From an uncultured Lachnospiraceae bacterium (lineage in GTDB: Bacteria > Bacillota > Clostridia > Lachnospirales > Lachnospiraceae), in assembly GCA_949502235.1 (NCBI GenBank), contig CATBDC010000006.1, forward strand, positions 1 through 64,000: a stretch of DNA of 64,000 bases, in the 5' to 3' direction. The notes beneath the pieces are model-generated. The model did not search any database and had not been told where the DNA came from. It was given only the letters and a program-made list of their open reading frames with translations. Within the stretch, counting starts at the first letter, position 1. Each line of letters begins with the position of its first letter. Of this stretch, positions 8,561-17,703 are shown piece after piece. The position numbers were made by a program, and so were the translations under genes.

Positions 8561-9559
8561 ATGAAAAAAATATTAATTACAAGAAGACTGCTCCCAGTCG
8601 ATCAGGACTATATTACAACAGGACTTAAAGAACTGGTGGGTAATCAGTTTGAGCTGATTTCTCCGGAAACGTATGATGAGAAAGGAATTTTGGAATTTAT
8701 AGAGGATGCAGATGTTCTTCTTGGACCATATGTGACAGAAAGGATGCTGAAGCAGGGAAAGAATATCAAGCTGATTCAAGTTCCATGGACGGGTATGGAT
8801 ACGTTTGATTTTTCTGTCATGAAAGGCCTGGATGTACCTGTGTGTAATTCACATTCGAATGCTTCTGTTGTAGCGGAACTGTGTGTAACACTACTTGCAG
8901 ATCTTCTGAAAAAGGTCTCCTATCATGATCGGAAGATGCGTAAAGGTAACTGGAATAGAGATAAGACGCCACTTGATTTATCATCAGAAATGATTTCCAG
9001 ACAGACTGTTTGTATTTTAGGATATGGTAATATTGGCAGAAAAGTTGGGAAGCTGTTGTCATTATTTGGAGCAAAGATACTGGCTGTTGCAAGAAATAGT
9101 AATATGTATGAAGGGGCTATAATTACGTATGACAGTCAACATATGATGGATGCTGTCAGTAAGGCAAATGTGGTAATTAATGCTTTACCGCTTACAGATA
9201 GTACAAGAGGGATGATTAATGCAGACTTTATTTCGCAGATGATTGACAGGAGTTATCTTGTGAATATTTCGAGAGCATCAATTCTTGATGAGAATGCTGT
9301 TTATGACGCGTTGCTAGATGGACATTTGGCTGGTTTTGCAAGCGATGTGTGGTGGAATGCACCTAAAAGAGGGGAAACACAGAGCTGGCCATCCATACAT
9401 AACAAATTTGACGAATTGGATCAGGTAATCATGTCTCCGCACAGAGCAGGATTTGTGGAAGGGGAGTTTCCGCATCTTGATGATGTAATTCTCAACCTTG
9501 CACATTTCATCAGGGGTGAGGAACTTATTAATAAAGTAAATATAAAGGATGAGTATTAA
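8561..9559 (+). CDS. D-isomer-specific 2-hydroxyacid dehydrogenase
   Basis: NAD-dependent interconversion of a 2-hydroxy acid and a 2-oxo acid. The NAD-binding Rossmann motif is VCILGYGNIGRKVG (about residues 147-160), and the family signature NISRASILDENAVYDALLDG with GFASDVWW follows at about 235-265. The catalytic His is probably in MSPHRAGFVEG (about residue 297). Length 332 is normal. It lies two bases after the aminotransferase and touches the ATP-grasp gene, so the three are co-translated. Substrate unknown; a role in supplying or removing an unusual 2-oxo acid for decoration of the polysaccharide is inference. Confidence 0.87.
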   Translation: MKKILITRRLLPVDQDYITTGLKELVGNQFELISPETYDEKGILEFIEDADVLLGPYVTERMLKQGKNIKLIQVPWTGMDTFDFSVMKGLDVPVCNSHSNASVVAELCVTLLADLLKKVSYHDRKMRKGNWNRDKTPLDLSSEMISRQTVCILGYGNIGRKVGKLLSLFGAKILAVARNSNMYEGAIITYDSQHMMDAVSKANVVINALPLTDSTRGMINADFISQMIDRSYLVNISRASILDENAVYDALLDGHLAGFASDVWWNAPKRGETQSWPSIHNKFDELDQVIMSPHRAGFVEGEFPHLDDVILNLAHFIRGEELINKVNIKDEY

Positions 9560-10528
9560 GTGATGAGGAATATTTTGATTTTGAGCTGCGGCACGAGAAA
9601 TAAAATAGTCCAATATTTTAAAAAGGCACTGGCTTGCCAGGGAATGATTGTAGCGGCAGACTGCAGTAATTTGGCACCAGCTTTATATGATGCTGATAAA
9701 TATTATATAGTTCCAAGAATAACAGATGAAGAATATTTGGATATAGTTTATGATATCTGCGAAAAAGAGAATATTAATGCAGTCTTAAGCCTGATTGATC
9801 CGGAACTTTCCCTGTTAGCAGAAAATGAAGCTGGATTTAAAAAAAGAGGAGTTACTGTTATCGGGTCCAGTTATGACCTTTGTGAGATGTCTTTGGATAA
9901 GATGAGGATGTATGAGTGGTTAAAGGAGCATGGATACAAATGTGCAAGGAGCTACACGGATAAAGATTTCTTTTATCAGGATATCAGAAAAGGAGAAATT
10001 AGTTTTCCAGTCTTTGTCAAGCCAGTACGAGGGAGCGCTTCTGTAGCAATCAGTAAAGTAGATGATAAAGAAACAATAGAAGTCTTATTTTCCCATGATA
10101 ATAATCTGATCATTCAGGAATTGCTGGACGGTCAGGAAATAGGGGCAGATGTTTATATTGATATGATTAGCGGGGAAATAGTATCTATTTTCACAAAGAA
10201 AAAAATCAAGATGCGCGCTGGGGAAACCGATAAGGCTGTCAGCTTCAAAGACAAATATTTATTTGAACTGATAAGCAGATTTGTTACAGAGGCAGGATAC
10301 AGGGGGCAGATTGATATTGATATCTTTAATGTTAATGGGGAATATTACATATCTGAGGTAAATCCGCGATTTGGCGGCGGATACCCTCATGCATATGAGA
10401 GCGGCTGTGATCACATGAGATTGGTAGTGGAAAATTTGTACGGGAGAAGAAACAAGAAGGATATAGGCAGATATCAAGAAGATGTATATATGATGAAATT
10501 TAGTGAAGTGATGATTTGGGGGAAGTGA
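9560..10528 (+). CDS. ATP-grasp ligase (carbamoyl-phosphate-synthase/PylC-like fold)
   Basis: ATP-dependent carboxylate-amine ligase family. The N-terminal pre-ATP-grasp region occupies about residues 1-110. The ATP-binding lysine segment is FPVFVKPVRGSASVAISKV (about 148-166), followed by IIQELLDGQEIGADVYID, and the metal-binding end is YISEVNPRFGGGYPHAYESG (about 270-289). The start is GTG at 9560 or ATG at 9563; AAGGA at 9545-9549 slightly favours 9560. It directly follows the dehydrogenase stop. In polysaccharide loci such enzymes can form an amide between an amino acid and a sugar or other carboxylate; that would suit a uronic-acid repeat unit but is not shown. Confidence 0.83.
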   Translation: MMRNILILSCGTRNKIVQYFKKALACQGMIVAADCSNLAPALYDADKYYIVPRITDEEYLDIVYDICEKENINAVLSLIDPELSLLAENEAGFKKRGVTVIGSSYDLCEMSLDKMRMYEWLKEHGYKCARSYTDKDFFYQDIRKGEISFPVFVKPVRGSASVAISKVDDKETIEVLFSHDNNLIIQELLDGQEIGADVYIDMISGEIVSIFTKKKIKMRAGETDKAVSFKDKYLFELISRFVTEAGYRGQIDIDIFNVNGEYYISEVNPRFGGGYPHAYESGCDHMRLVVENLYGRRNKKDIGRYQEDVYMMKFSEVMIWGK

Positions 10529-10654
10529 GAAAGCACAAAGATTTGTGTTTTTTCTACAATAATTAGAATACATGAATCTTCTACCTGAAGATGAAAAGCA
10601 CCCACAATTAATAAAGGAATGAGACCAGGATAATAGAAAGGTATACAAAATAAT

Positions 10655-11923
10655 ATGAAGCAGAATGTATGGATATTAAATCATCATGCAACAGGTAGTT
10701 TTTTTCGGAAAGGAGGGAGGCATTACTGGCTCTCAAAATATATGAGGATATATGGATATAATCCTGTCGTGTTTACCTGTAACACTAAACATGGCATAAA
10801 GGAGAGATATCTTGAAACTGATAGAAAGTGGATAGAACGATATGATGAAGAAATACAAGTTCCATACATACTTGTTAATTCCAGCCTATATGAAAGTAAT
10901 GGAATAGATCGCGTAAACAATATGATACTTTTTTACTTAAATGTTAAGAAAGCGGCCGTGGCATATGAAAAGGAACATGGCAAACCGGATATTATTATAG
11001 CATCTTCAGTACATCCATTGACTTTAGTTGCAGGAATTCAACTAGCAAGAAAATATAATGTTAAATGTATATGCGAAATGAGAGATCTGTGGCCCGAAAG
11101 TATTGTGGCGGTTGGCATTTCATCTCGAAATAACCCCTTAGTGAAGCTGTTATATAGATTGGAAAAGTGGACTTGTAAGAATTGTGATGCTTTGATTACT
11201 ACTTTTGAGGGTGGTTATGATTATTTCGTTGAACGCAGGTATGAGAATGTTTTGCCTAAGGAAAAATACTATAGTTTAAATAATGGAATAGATTTAGATG
11301 AGTTTGACGAAAATGTATCGAAGTATAGATTCACAGACAAAGATCTGGATAATGATGAAACCTTCAAGGTTATGTATACGGGTTCATTGAGGCAGGCAAA
11401 TGGGTTGCCTCAATTGCTGGGTTGTGCAAAAGAAGTTTTGAAGTACAAAGATATCCAATTTTTCGTTTATGGTTCAGGAAATTTTGAGAGTGAACTGAAA
11501 AACATTATTAAAAGAGATAACCTTACAAATGTACATTTTAAGGGGAGTGTTGAAAAAAAGTATATTCCATACATATTATCAAAAAGTAATGTAAACATGC
11601 TGAACTACAATACAGCTGTTACTGCTTTGTACAAATATGGAAGTAGCCAGAATAAGCTTTTTGAATACTTGGCAAGTGGGAAACCAATTATTTCAAATGT
11701 GGAAATCGGGTACGACATTATAAAAAGATATGAGTGTGGAGTATCCAAGAATATGTGGGATAGTACAAGCTATGCTGAAGAATTGATAAGGCTTTATAAG
11801 TGCAAGGAAGATGATTACAGGGTTATGTGTTGTAATGCCAGAAGGGCGGCAGAGGATTATGATTTTAGAAGTTCAACAAAGAAGTTGGTTGAAATAATAG
11901 AGACTGTTGGAAATAGGACTTAA
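10655..11923 (+). CDS. Glycosyltransferase, GT4 family (WbuB-like)
   Basis: Retaining GT-B glycosyltransferase that adds a sugar to the lipid-linked repeat unit on the cytoplasmic face. The N-terminal lobe has the HHATGSFFRKGGRHYWLSKY opening seen in WbuB-like enzymes and ICEMRDLWPESIVAVG (about residues 140-155). The C-terminal donor lobe has VMYTGSLRQANGLPQLLG (about 243-260) and the nucleotide-sugar-binding segment NKLFEYLASGKPIISNVE (about 332-349). Length 422 is typical. AAAGG lies upstream of the ATG. The 126-base gap before it holds no clear feature. Donor and acceptor are unknown. Confidence 0.9.
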   Translation: MKQNVWILNHHATGSFFRKGGRHYWLSKYMRIYGYNPVVFTCNTKHGIKERYLETDRKWIERYDEEIQVPYILVNSSLYESNGIDRVNNMILFYLNVKKAAVAYEKEHGKPDIIIASSVHPLTLVAGIQLARKYNVKCICEMRDLWPESIVAVGISSRNNPLVKLLYRLEKWTCKNCDALITTFEGGYDYFVERRYENVLPKEKYYSLNNGIDLDEFDENVSKYRFTDKDLDNDETFKVMYTGSLRQANGLPQLLGCAKEVLKYKDIQFFVYGSGNFESELKNIIKRDNLTNVHFKGSVEKKYIPYILSKSNVNMLNYNTAVTALYKYGSSQNKLFEYLASGKPIISNVEIGYDIIKRYECGVSKNMWDSTSYAEELIRLYKCKEDDYRVMCCNARRAAEDYDFRSSTKKLVEIIETVGNRT

Positions 11924-11936
11924 AAAGAGGGTACAT

Positions 11937-13019
11937 ATGAAAATAGTAACGGTGGTAGGTGCAAGGCCGCAGTTCATAAAGGCTGCTGCCGGGTCACGAC
12001 AAATACGAAAAGATCATACGGAGATTCTTGTCCACACGGGACAGCATTTTGATGAAAACATGTCAGATGTTTTTTTTCGCGAAATGGAAATTCCTGAGCC
12101 TAATTACAATCTCGGTGTTTCTGGTGGAACACATGCTCAGATGACAGCGAAAATGCTTATTGGAATCGAGGAGATACTACAAAAGGAGCAGCCAGATGCG
12201 CTCTTGGTTTATGGAGATACGAATTCAACATTGGCAGCCGGTCTTGCCGCAGTAAAGCTCCATATTCCAGTATTTCATGTTGAAGCAGGGAACAGACTTG
12301 GTACATTAAATAGTCCAGAAGAAGTTAACAGAATAACAACGGACCATATTGCTACTATTAATTTTTGTGCTACAGAGGACGCACTCGGAAAATTAAGGGA
12401 AGAAGGGGTGGAGGAACGATCTTACTTCGTAGGAAATATAATGTACGATTCGTTTCTTCACTTTGTAAATCAGCCACTGAAACATCCTAATATTCTGGAT
12501 TTTGATGGGAAGCCTGTAACTATACCTTCTGAATATTATTATATGACATGTCATCGTCAAGAGAACACGTATTGTGATGAGCCTTTGACGGAGATTCTTT
12601 TGGCTATGAATAGTTTGGATGCACCTACAATCTATGCGGTCCATCCTAGAAATCATGACAGGGCAAAATGTATTTGCGAAAAGAGGGGTTTAAAAAACAT
12701 TATACTTACACAGCCAGTAGGTTACTCAGAATCCGTACATTTAACAACAAATGCAAAGAAAATAGTTACAGATTCAGGGGGGCTTCAGTGCGAAGCCTTT
12801 TATGCAGGAGTTCAATGCGTGTTTGTTCTAGATTTTGTAGTCTGGCCAGAGACAATGGTAGATAACAGAAACCAGTTGGCAAAGGCGGATCAAAGGGATA
12901 TTCTTGAAAAACTGTCTAGAAATCAAACTGTAAATCGAGATTACCAGCCGTTCGGTGACGGACATGCTGCTGAAAAAATATGTGAAATCATTAAGAAATG
13001 GGAAAGGAAAGAGTTATGA
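11937..13019 (+). CDS. UDP-GlcNAc 2-epimerase family protein (WecB/WbpI type)
   Basis: Inverts C2 of a UDP-N-acetyl-amino sugar. MKIVTVVGARPQFIKAA at the N-terminus and HTGQHFDENMSDVFF at about 32-46 are family signatures; VYGDTNSTLAAGLAA, HVEAGNR, and the CHRQENT and VTDSGGLQCEAF segments complete the active site. The ATG at 11937 is chosen over 11907 because AGAGGG lies five bases before it. The stop overlaps the next start as ATGA. Neighbouring UDP-sugar dehydrogenase, Gfo/Idh and DegT genes fit either ManNAcA synthesis (WecB) or the last step of the UDP-ManNAc3NAcA pathway (WbpI). HCRQ/HRQENT variation does not let me decide between them. Confidence 0.88.
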   Translation: MKIVTVVGARPQFIKAAAGSRQIRKDHTEILVHTGQHFDENMSDVFFREMEIPEPNYNLGVSGGTHAQMTAKMLIGIEEILQKEQPDALLVYGDTNSTLAAGLAAVKLHIPVFHVEAGNRLGTLNSPEEVNRITTDHIATINFCATEDALGKLREEGVEERSYFVGNIMYDSFLHFVNQPLKHPNILDFDGKPVTIPSEYYYMTCHRQENTYCDEPLTEILLAMNSLDAPTIYAVHPRNHDRAKCICEKRGLKNIILTQPVGYSESVHLTTNAKKIVTDSGGLQCEAFYAGVQCVFVLDFVVWPETMVDNRNQLAKADQRDILEKLSRNQTVNRDYQPFGDGHAAEKICEIIKKWERKEL

Positions 13020-14098
13020 AGTATGCACTGATTGGATGCGGGCGTATCAGCCCTAATCACATTGGGGCTGCAAAGAATAATCAATTGGACTTTGTAGCTA
13101 TGTGTGACATTCTACCAAAAGCAATGAGGGAGAAGGCTGAAAAGTTCGGATTAGAGAATGTTAAAAAATACACCAATTATAAGGAAATGCTTAACCATGA
13201 GAAACCGGAACTTGTGGCAATTGCCACAGAGTCAGGAAAACATGCATCTATTGCGCTGGACTGCATCGCAGCCGGATGTAATGTGATTATTGAAAAACCT
13301 ATTGCTCTTTCGATTGCGGATGCCGATGCAATTATCAAGGCCGGACATGAGGCAGGTGTAGTTGTATGTGCTAATCATCAAAACAGATTTAATAAGTCTG
13401 TGCAGTATATCAGGAAAGCATTGGAAGAGGGGAGGTTTGGAAAGCTCTTGCATGGTGCGGCACATATACGTTGGAACCGTGGAAAAAGTTATTACGAGCA
13501 GGCTCCTTGGAGAGGAACTTGGGTGCAAGACGGCGGCTGTCTCATGAATCAATGTATTCATAATATTGATCTGCTCCGTTGGATGATGGGTAACGAAGTT
13601 GAAGAGGTGATGGCCTACACGGATCAGCTTGAGCATTTGTATTTAGAAGCTGAGGATCTAGGTATAGCGCTTGTAAAATTTTCAAATGGTTCTTATGGGC
13701 TAATTGAAGGGACAACTAATGTGTATCCGAAGAATTTAGAAGAGACACTATATATCTTCGGAGAAAAAGGAACTGCAAAGGCAGCGGGAACAAGCGATAA
13801 TATTATAGAAGAGTGGAACTTTGCTGATGGTATGGATGATCCGAAACATGTGAAAGCAACATACTCAGAAAATCCACCCAATGTTTATGGTTTTGGACAT
13901 ACACCGTTATATGCAGATGTCATTGATGCAATTAATAATCAGCGGGCTCCTTATGTAACAGCAGAAGATGGGAAGAGAGCATTAGAGCTAGTTCTAGCTA
14001 TTTATAAATCTGCTGCAGAGGGGCATCCAGTCAAACTGCCGCTTGAAAGTTGTTCTACAATGGATTTCAAAGGGAGATTCGATGTGAAAAAGGGATGA
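13016..14098 (+). CDS. Gfo/Idh/MocA NAD(P)-dependent sugar oxidoreductase
   Basis: Oxidises or reduces a sugar ring carbon. The N-terminal Rossmann domain reads YALIGCGRISPNHIGAAKN, the family EKP motif is VIIEKPIALS (about residues 86-95), and the catalytic-site segment includes NQCIHNIDLLRW (about 178-189). Length 360 is typical. The ATG at 13016 overlaps the epimerase stop by four bases and follows AAAGGAAAG. It resembles the oxidoreductases that make 3-keto-UDP-sugars for DegT aminotransferases (WbpB/WlbA role), but a second family member lies at 15487, so which of the two serves WbpE-like amination is open. Confidence 0.87.
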   Translation: MKYALIGCGRISPNHIGAAKNNQLDFVAMCDILPKAMREKAEKFGLENVKKYTNYKEMLNHEKPELVAIATESGKHASIALDCIAAGCNVIIEKPIALSIADADAIIKAGHEAGVVVCANHQNRFNKSVQYIRKALEEGRFGKLLHGAAHIRWNRGKSYYEQAPWRGTWVQDGGCLMNQCIHNIDLLRWMMGNEVEEVMAYTDQLEHLYLEAEDLGIALVKFSNGSYGLIEGTTNVYPKNLEETLYIFGEKGTAKAAGTSDNIIEEWNFADGMDDPKHVKATYSENPPNVYGFGHTPLYADVIDAINNQRAPYVTAEDGKRALELVLAIYKSAAEGHPVKLPLESCSTMDFKGRFDVKKG

Positions 14099-14139
14099 GA
14101 TAAGAGGTCTCGTTACATTTAATAAAGGAGCATAAGAAA

Positions 14140-15468
14140 ATGGAATTTAACAACATCTACCAGGGAGTGATTTCTGGAAAAGAAAAGCTAGCACTGGTTG
14201 GTCTTGGGTATGTCGGTATGCCAATTGCAGTAGAGTTTGCCAAGCACGTTAAGGTTATAGGATTCGATATTAATAAGAATCGTGTCGATGAATATAAGAA
14301 CGGTATTGATTCAACAAATGAGGTGGGTGAAGCTATAAAAGATACAACAGTGGAATTTACGGCGGATGCAGCTAAATTGAAAGAAGCTAGGTTCATTGTT
14401 GTAGCTGTACCAACACCAGTTAACGAAGATAATACACCTGATTTGAGATTTGTGGAAGGAGCTTCACGTACAGTTGGTCAGAACCTTGCTCCGGGAACAA
14501 TAGTTGTATTCGAATCTACGGTCTATCCGGGAGTTACAGAAGATATCTGTATTCCAATCATAGAAAAAGAATCAGGCCTTAAATGCGGTGAAGATTGGAA
14601 AATAGGATATAGTCCAGAACGCATCAATCCAGGAGATCGGGTACATACATTGACATCAATTCGCAAGGTTGTATCTGGTATGGATGAAGAATCTGCGAGA
14701 GAAATTAAAAAAGTATATGATATTATCATTAAAGCAGGAACCTTCCCAGTATCTAGTATCAAAGCTGCTGAAGCGGTGAAGGTTGTTGAGAATAGCCAGC
14801 GTGATATTAATATCGCTTTTATGAATGAGATTGCTATCATCTGCGACAAGCTGAAGATTGATACAGATGAAGTTTTGGCGGGAATGAATACAAAATGGAA
14901 TGCTCTTGGCTTTAAGCCGGGACTGGTAGGTGGTCACTGCATTAGTGTTGATCCATATTATCTTACAAACATAGCAGAGAAACTCGGATACCATAGCCAG
15001 ATAATATTAAATGGTCGTCAAGTAAACGATTCCATGGGTTCTTTTGTGGCGGATGCTGCAATCAAAGAGATGATTGAAGCAGGAATGGCTCCAAAAAAAG
15101 CAACGGTAGTTGTTATGGGGTTAACATTTAAAGAGAACTGTCCGGATACTAGGAATAGTAAAGTTATAGATATTATTGACAGGCTAAATGAATATGATAT
15201 TAATCCAATAGTAACGGATTCCTGGGCAGATCCTGAAGTGGCCAGAAAAGAATATGGCGTGGAATTGACAGTTTGGGATGATGTCCCAAAAGCAGATTGT
15301 GTAATTGTGGCAGTCGGCCACAATGAATATCGTTCCATGTCAACGATGCAGCTAAAAAATCTGTTCAAGGATGAACTTGATGATAAGGAAAAGGTTTTAG
15401 TAGATGTTAAATCTTTGTATCGTATGGATGAGCTTAAAGCTTCTGGAATGAGATTTTGGAGATTGTAA
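14140..15468 (+). CDS. UDP-N-acetylhexosamine 6-dehydrogenase (WbpA/TviB/WecC type)
   Basis: Oxidises C6 of a UDP-HexNAc to the uronic acid with two NAD. The N-terminal NAD motif is LALVGLGYVGMPIAVEFAKH (about residues 17-36). IGYSPERINPGDRVHTL and the catalytic cysteine in LVGGHCISVDPYYL (about residue 267) are diagnostic, and KAAEAVKVVENSQRDINIAF carries the conserved Lys and Asn of the substrate site. Length 442 fits WbpA and TviB. AAAGGAG precedes the ATG. With the following oxidoreductase and DegT aminotransferase it forms the order wbpA-wbpB-wbpE expected for a 2,3-diamino uronic acid. Confidence 0.93.
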   Translation: MEFNNIYQGVISGKEKLALVGLGYVGMPIAVEFAKHVKVIGFDINKNRVDEYKNGIDSTNEVGEAIKDTTVEFTADAAKLKEARFIVVAVPTPVNEDNTPDLRFVEGASRTVGQNLAPGTIVVFESTVYPGVTEDICIPIIEKESGLKCGEDWKIGYSPERINPGDRVHTLTSIRKVVSGMDEESAREIKKVYDIIIKAGTFPVSSIKAAEAVKVVENSQRDINIAFMNEIAIICDKLKIDTDEVLAGMNTKWNALGFKPGLVGGHCISVDPYYLTNIAEKLGYHSQIILNGRQVNDSMGSFVADAAIKEMIEAGMAPKKATVVVMGLTFKENCPDTRNSKVIDIIDRLNEYDINPIVTDSWADPEVARKEYGVELTVWDDVPKADCVIVAVGHNEYRSMSTMQLKNLFKDELDDKEKVLVDVKSLYRMDELKASGMRFWRL

Positions 15469-15486
15469 ACGTTGGAGGGTATGAAG

Positions 15487-16485
15487 ATGTTAAACTTTGC
15501 ACTAATAGGATATGGATATTGGGGACCTAATGTCGCAAAGAATCTATATAAAAACAAACAGATAGAATTTAAGTACATCTGTGATTTGAGGCAGGACAGA
15601 CTTAATCTTGCAAAAGATTCATATGTAAATGAAGTGAACTATACAACAAAGTTTGATGAGGTTATTGCAGATGACAACATTGATGTAGTATGCCTTGCCG
15701 TAGAAACAAGTGCTCATTATGAGTTGGGGAAGAGGGTTATTGAAGCCGGGAAGCATTTGTATGTCGAGAAACCCTTTACGGATAATGTTGCACAAGCATT
15801 TGAATTAAAAAAACTTGCTGCAGAAAAGGGAGTTAAAATACATGTGGATCACATCATGATCTACCATCCTGCTATTGTTAAGATTAAGGAGATTATGGAG
15901 GCAGGAGAGTTGGGAGACACTATTTATATGGATTGTTCTAGAATGAATCTTGGCAAGGTAAAAAATGATGTCAGTGCTATGTGGGATTTGAGTGTTCATG
16001 ATCTTTCGATTATAGATTTTCTATCGAACGGTGCAGAAGTAAAGAACGTAAAAAGTATGGGAAGAGTTATATATAGTAAAAAACCTTCTGTTACATTTAT
16101 TACTGCAGATTATGGCTACTTTATTGCAAATATAAAGGCAAATTGGATATCCCCTATCAAAGAAAGAAAACTAATTATTGCTGGCACAAAGAAAATGCTC
16201 GTATATGATGATGTTGACGTGCTAAATAAGCTAATAGTTTATGATAAAGGATTTGATGTGATTAAAGCAAGCGATCCGATGGAATACTATGAGTTTGTTG
16301 TTAAAACAAGAAGCGGAGATGCAGTAATTCCTCAACTTGATGTAGGCGATGCTTTGTACAATAGTCTGGAACATTTCCGGCAGTGTATTATAAATAAGAA
16401 AGAGTCTCTTTCAGGAGCGGATGCAGCTATTAGGGTATTGACTGTACTAGAAGAAGCGGATAAAAACATGATAATTTCTGAATAG
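15487..16485 (+). CDS. Gfo/Idh/MocA oxidoreductase, WbpB-like by context
   Basis: NAD-dependent oxidoreductase; MLNFALIGYGYWGPNVAKNL is the Rossmann opening and YVEKPFTDNVAQ the EKP motif (about residues 91-102). The conserved His in WDLSVHDLSIIDFL (about residue 172) is in place. The third ATG, at 15487, is taken as start because GGAGGG at 15474-15479 is then seven bases away; the upstream TTG and ATG (15472, 15481) leave no room for a ribosome site. It sits between the UDP-sugar dehydrogenase and a WbpE-like aminotransferase, so oxidation of UDP-GlcNAcA at C3 is the likely reaction. Family firm, reaction inferred. Confidence 0.87.
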   Translation: MLNFALIGYGYWGPNVAKNLYKNKQIEFKYICDLRQDRLNLAKDSYVNEVNYTTKFDEVIADDNIDVVCLAVETSAHYELGKRVIEAGKHLYVEKPFTDNVAQAFELKKLAAEKGVKIHVDHIMIYHPAIVKIKEIMEAGELGDTIYMDCSRMNLGKVKNDVSAMWDLSVHDLSIIDFLSNGAEVKNVKSMGRVIYSKKPSVTFITADYGYFIANIKANWISPIKERKLIIAGTKKMLVYDDVDVLNKLIVYDKGFDVIKASDPMEYYEFVVKTRSGDAVIPQLDVGDALYNSLEHFRQCIINKKESLSGADAAIRVLTVLEEADKNMIISE

Positions 16486-16529
16486 ACCATGTTTTATATT
16501 GGAGTATATATAGAAAAGGAGATATTATA

Positions 16530-17657
16530 ATGGATTTCATTGATTTAGGAAGACAGTATGCGGTTATTAAGGATAAGCTCAATACCAGTATCGGGAATGT
16601 AATTGATTCCCATCGTTTTATTATGGGACCGGAGGTTACTGAACTAGAGAACAGACTGGCAAAGTTTGTTGGAAGAAAGTATTGTCTAACTTGCGCAAGC
16701 GGAACGGATGCACTTCAGATTCCTCTGATGGCCTATGAGCTTTCAAAGACAGATGCTGTATTTGTCCCTTCCTTTACTTTTTTTGCAAGTGCGGAGAGCG
16801 TTAATCTTTCAGGTGCCACTCCTGTCTTTGTGGACATTGATAGTACATTCAATATGAGTATAGAGTCTCTTGAAACGGAGATAAAGAGAGTGCTTAATGA
16901 GGGGAAACTAACACCGAAGGGAATTATGCCGGTCGATCTCTTTGGACGCAGTGCAAACTATGATTTAATTCTTCCAATTGCTAAAAAGTATGGCCTTTTT
17001 GTTTTAGAGGATGCAGCCCAGGGATTTGGAGGCAGTCTTCATGGAAAACGCAATGGAGCATTTGGAGATGTTTCTGCGACATCCTTCTTTCCAGCTAAAC
17101 CGCTTGGCTGCTATGGTGATGGGGGAGCGATTTTCACAGATGACGAGGAGCTTTTCAACAAAATGAAATCAATTCGTGTTCATGGAATGGGTTCTGATCG
17201 TTATGACAATGTACGTCTTGGAATAAATGGAAGAATGGATACAATTCAAGCAGCGGTTCTTCTCGTAAAACTTGATATATTTGAAGATGAACTTCAGACT
17301 CGCCAGACGGTTGCAGGATGGTATACAGATGAATTGAAGGATGTATTTACGGTTCCCAAAACGGATCTGGAATATTTCTCTGCATGGGCACAGTATACTA
17401 TCTGTGCGAAGAATGAAGAAGAACGTACCAAGATTATTAATGAAATGAGAAAAAAGAATATTCCAGTGATGATATATTATCCAATTCCTCTTCATGAACA
17501 GACAGCATATAAGAATCTTGGGTATGGTAATGTTACTCTTCCTTATTGCTCAAAGGTCTCAAAACAGGTGTTCAGTCTGCCAATGCACCCTTATTTAAAG
17601 CGGGAGGAAGTCATACACATTTGCAATACATTGAAACATATCTGTGGTGCGAAATAA
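16530..17657 (+). CDS. DegT-family sugar aminotransferase, WbpE-like by context
   Basis: PLP-dependent amination of a keto sugar nucleotide. FIDLGRQYAVIKDKL at the N-terminus is characteristic of the WbpE/WlbC subgroup; LTCASGTDALQIPLMAYEL, EDAAQGFGGSLHGKRNGAFG and the PLP lysine in ATSFFPAKPLGCYGDGGA (about residue 190) are all present. Length 375 is normal, and AAAAGGAGA precedes the ATG. It follows the WbpA/WbpB-like pair, so UDP-3-keto-GlcNAcA is the expected substrate, giving UDP-GlcNAc(3NH2)A. No WbpD-type acetyltransferase follows; the only hexapeptide sugar acyltransferase in the locus is the lipoyl-domain chimera at 27169. Confidence 0.9.
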   Translation: MDFIDLGRQYAVIKDKLNTSIGNVIDSHRFIMGPEVTELENRLAKFVGRKYCLTCASGTDALQIPLMAYELSKTDAVFVPSFTFFASAESVNLSGATPVFVDIDSTFNMSIESLETEIKRVLNEGKLTPKGIMPVDLFGRSANYDLILPIAKKYGLFVLEDAAQGFGGSLHGKRNGAFGDVSATSFFPAKPLGCYGDGGAIFTDDEELFNKMKSIRVHGMGSDRYDNVRLGINGRMDTIQAAVLLVKLDIFEDELQTRQTVAGWYTDELKDVFTVPKTDLEYFSAWAQYTICAKNEEERTKIINEMRKKNIPVMIYYPIPLHEQTAYKNLGYGNVTLPYCSKVSKQVFSLPMHPYLKREEVIHICNTLKHICGAK

Positions 17658-17703
17658 TGTAATTATTTATTGCAAGTCAAGTATTATAGGTGAACAGTTT
17701 TTT

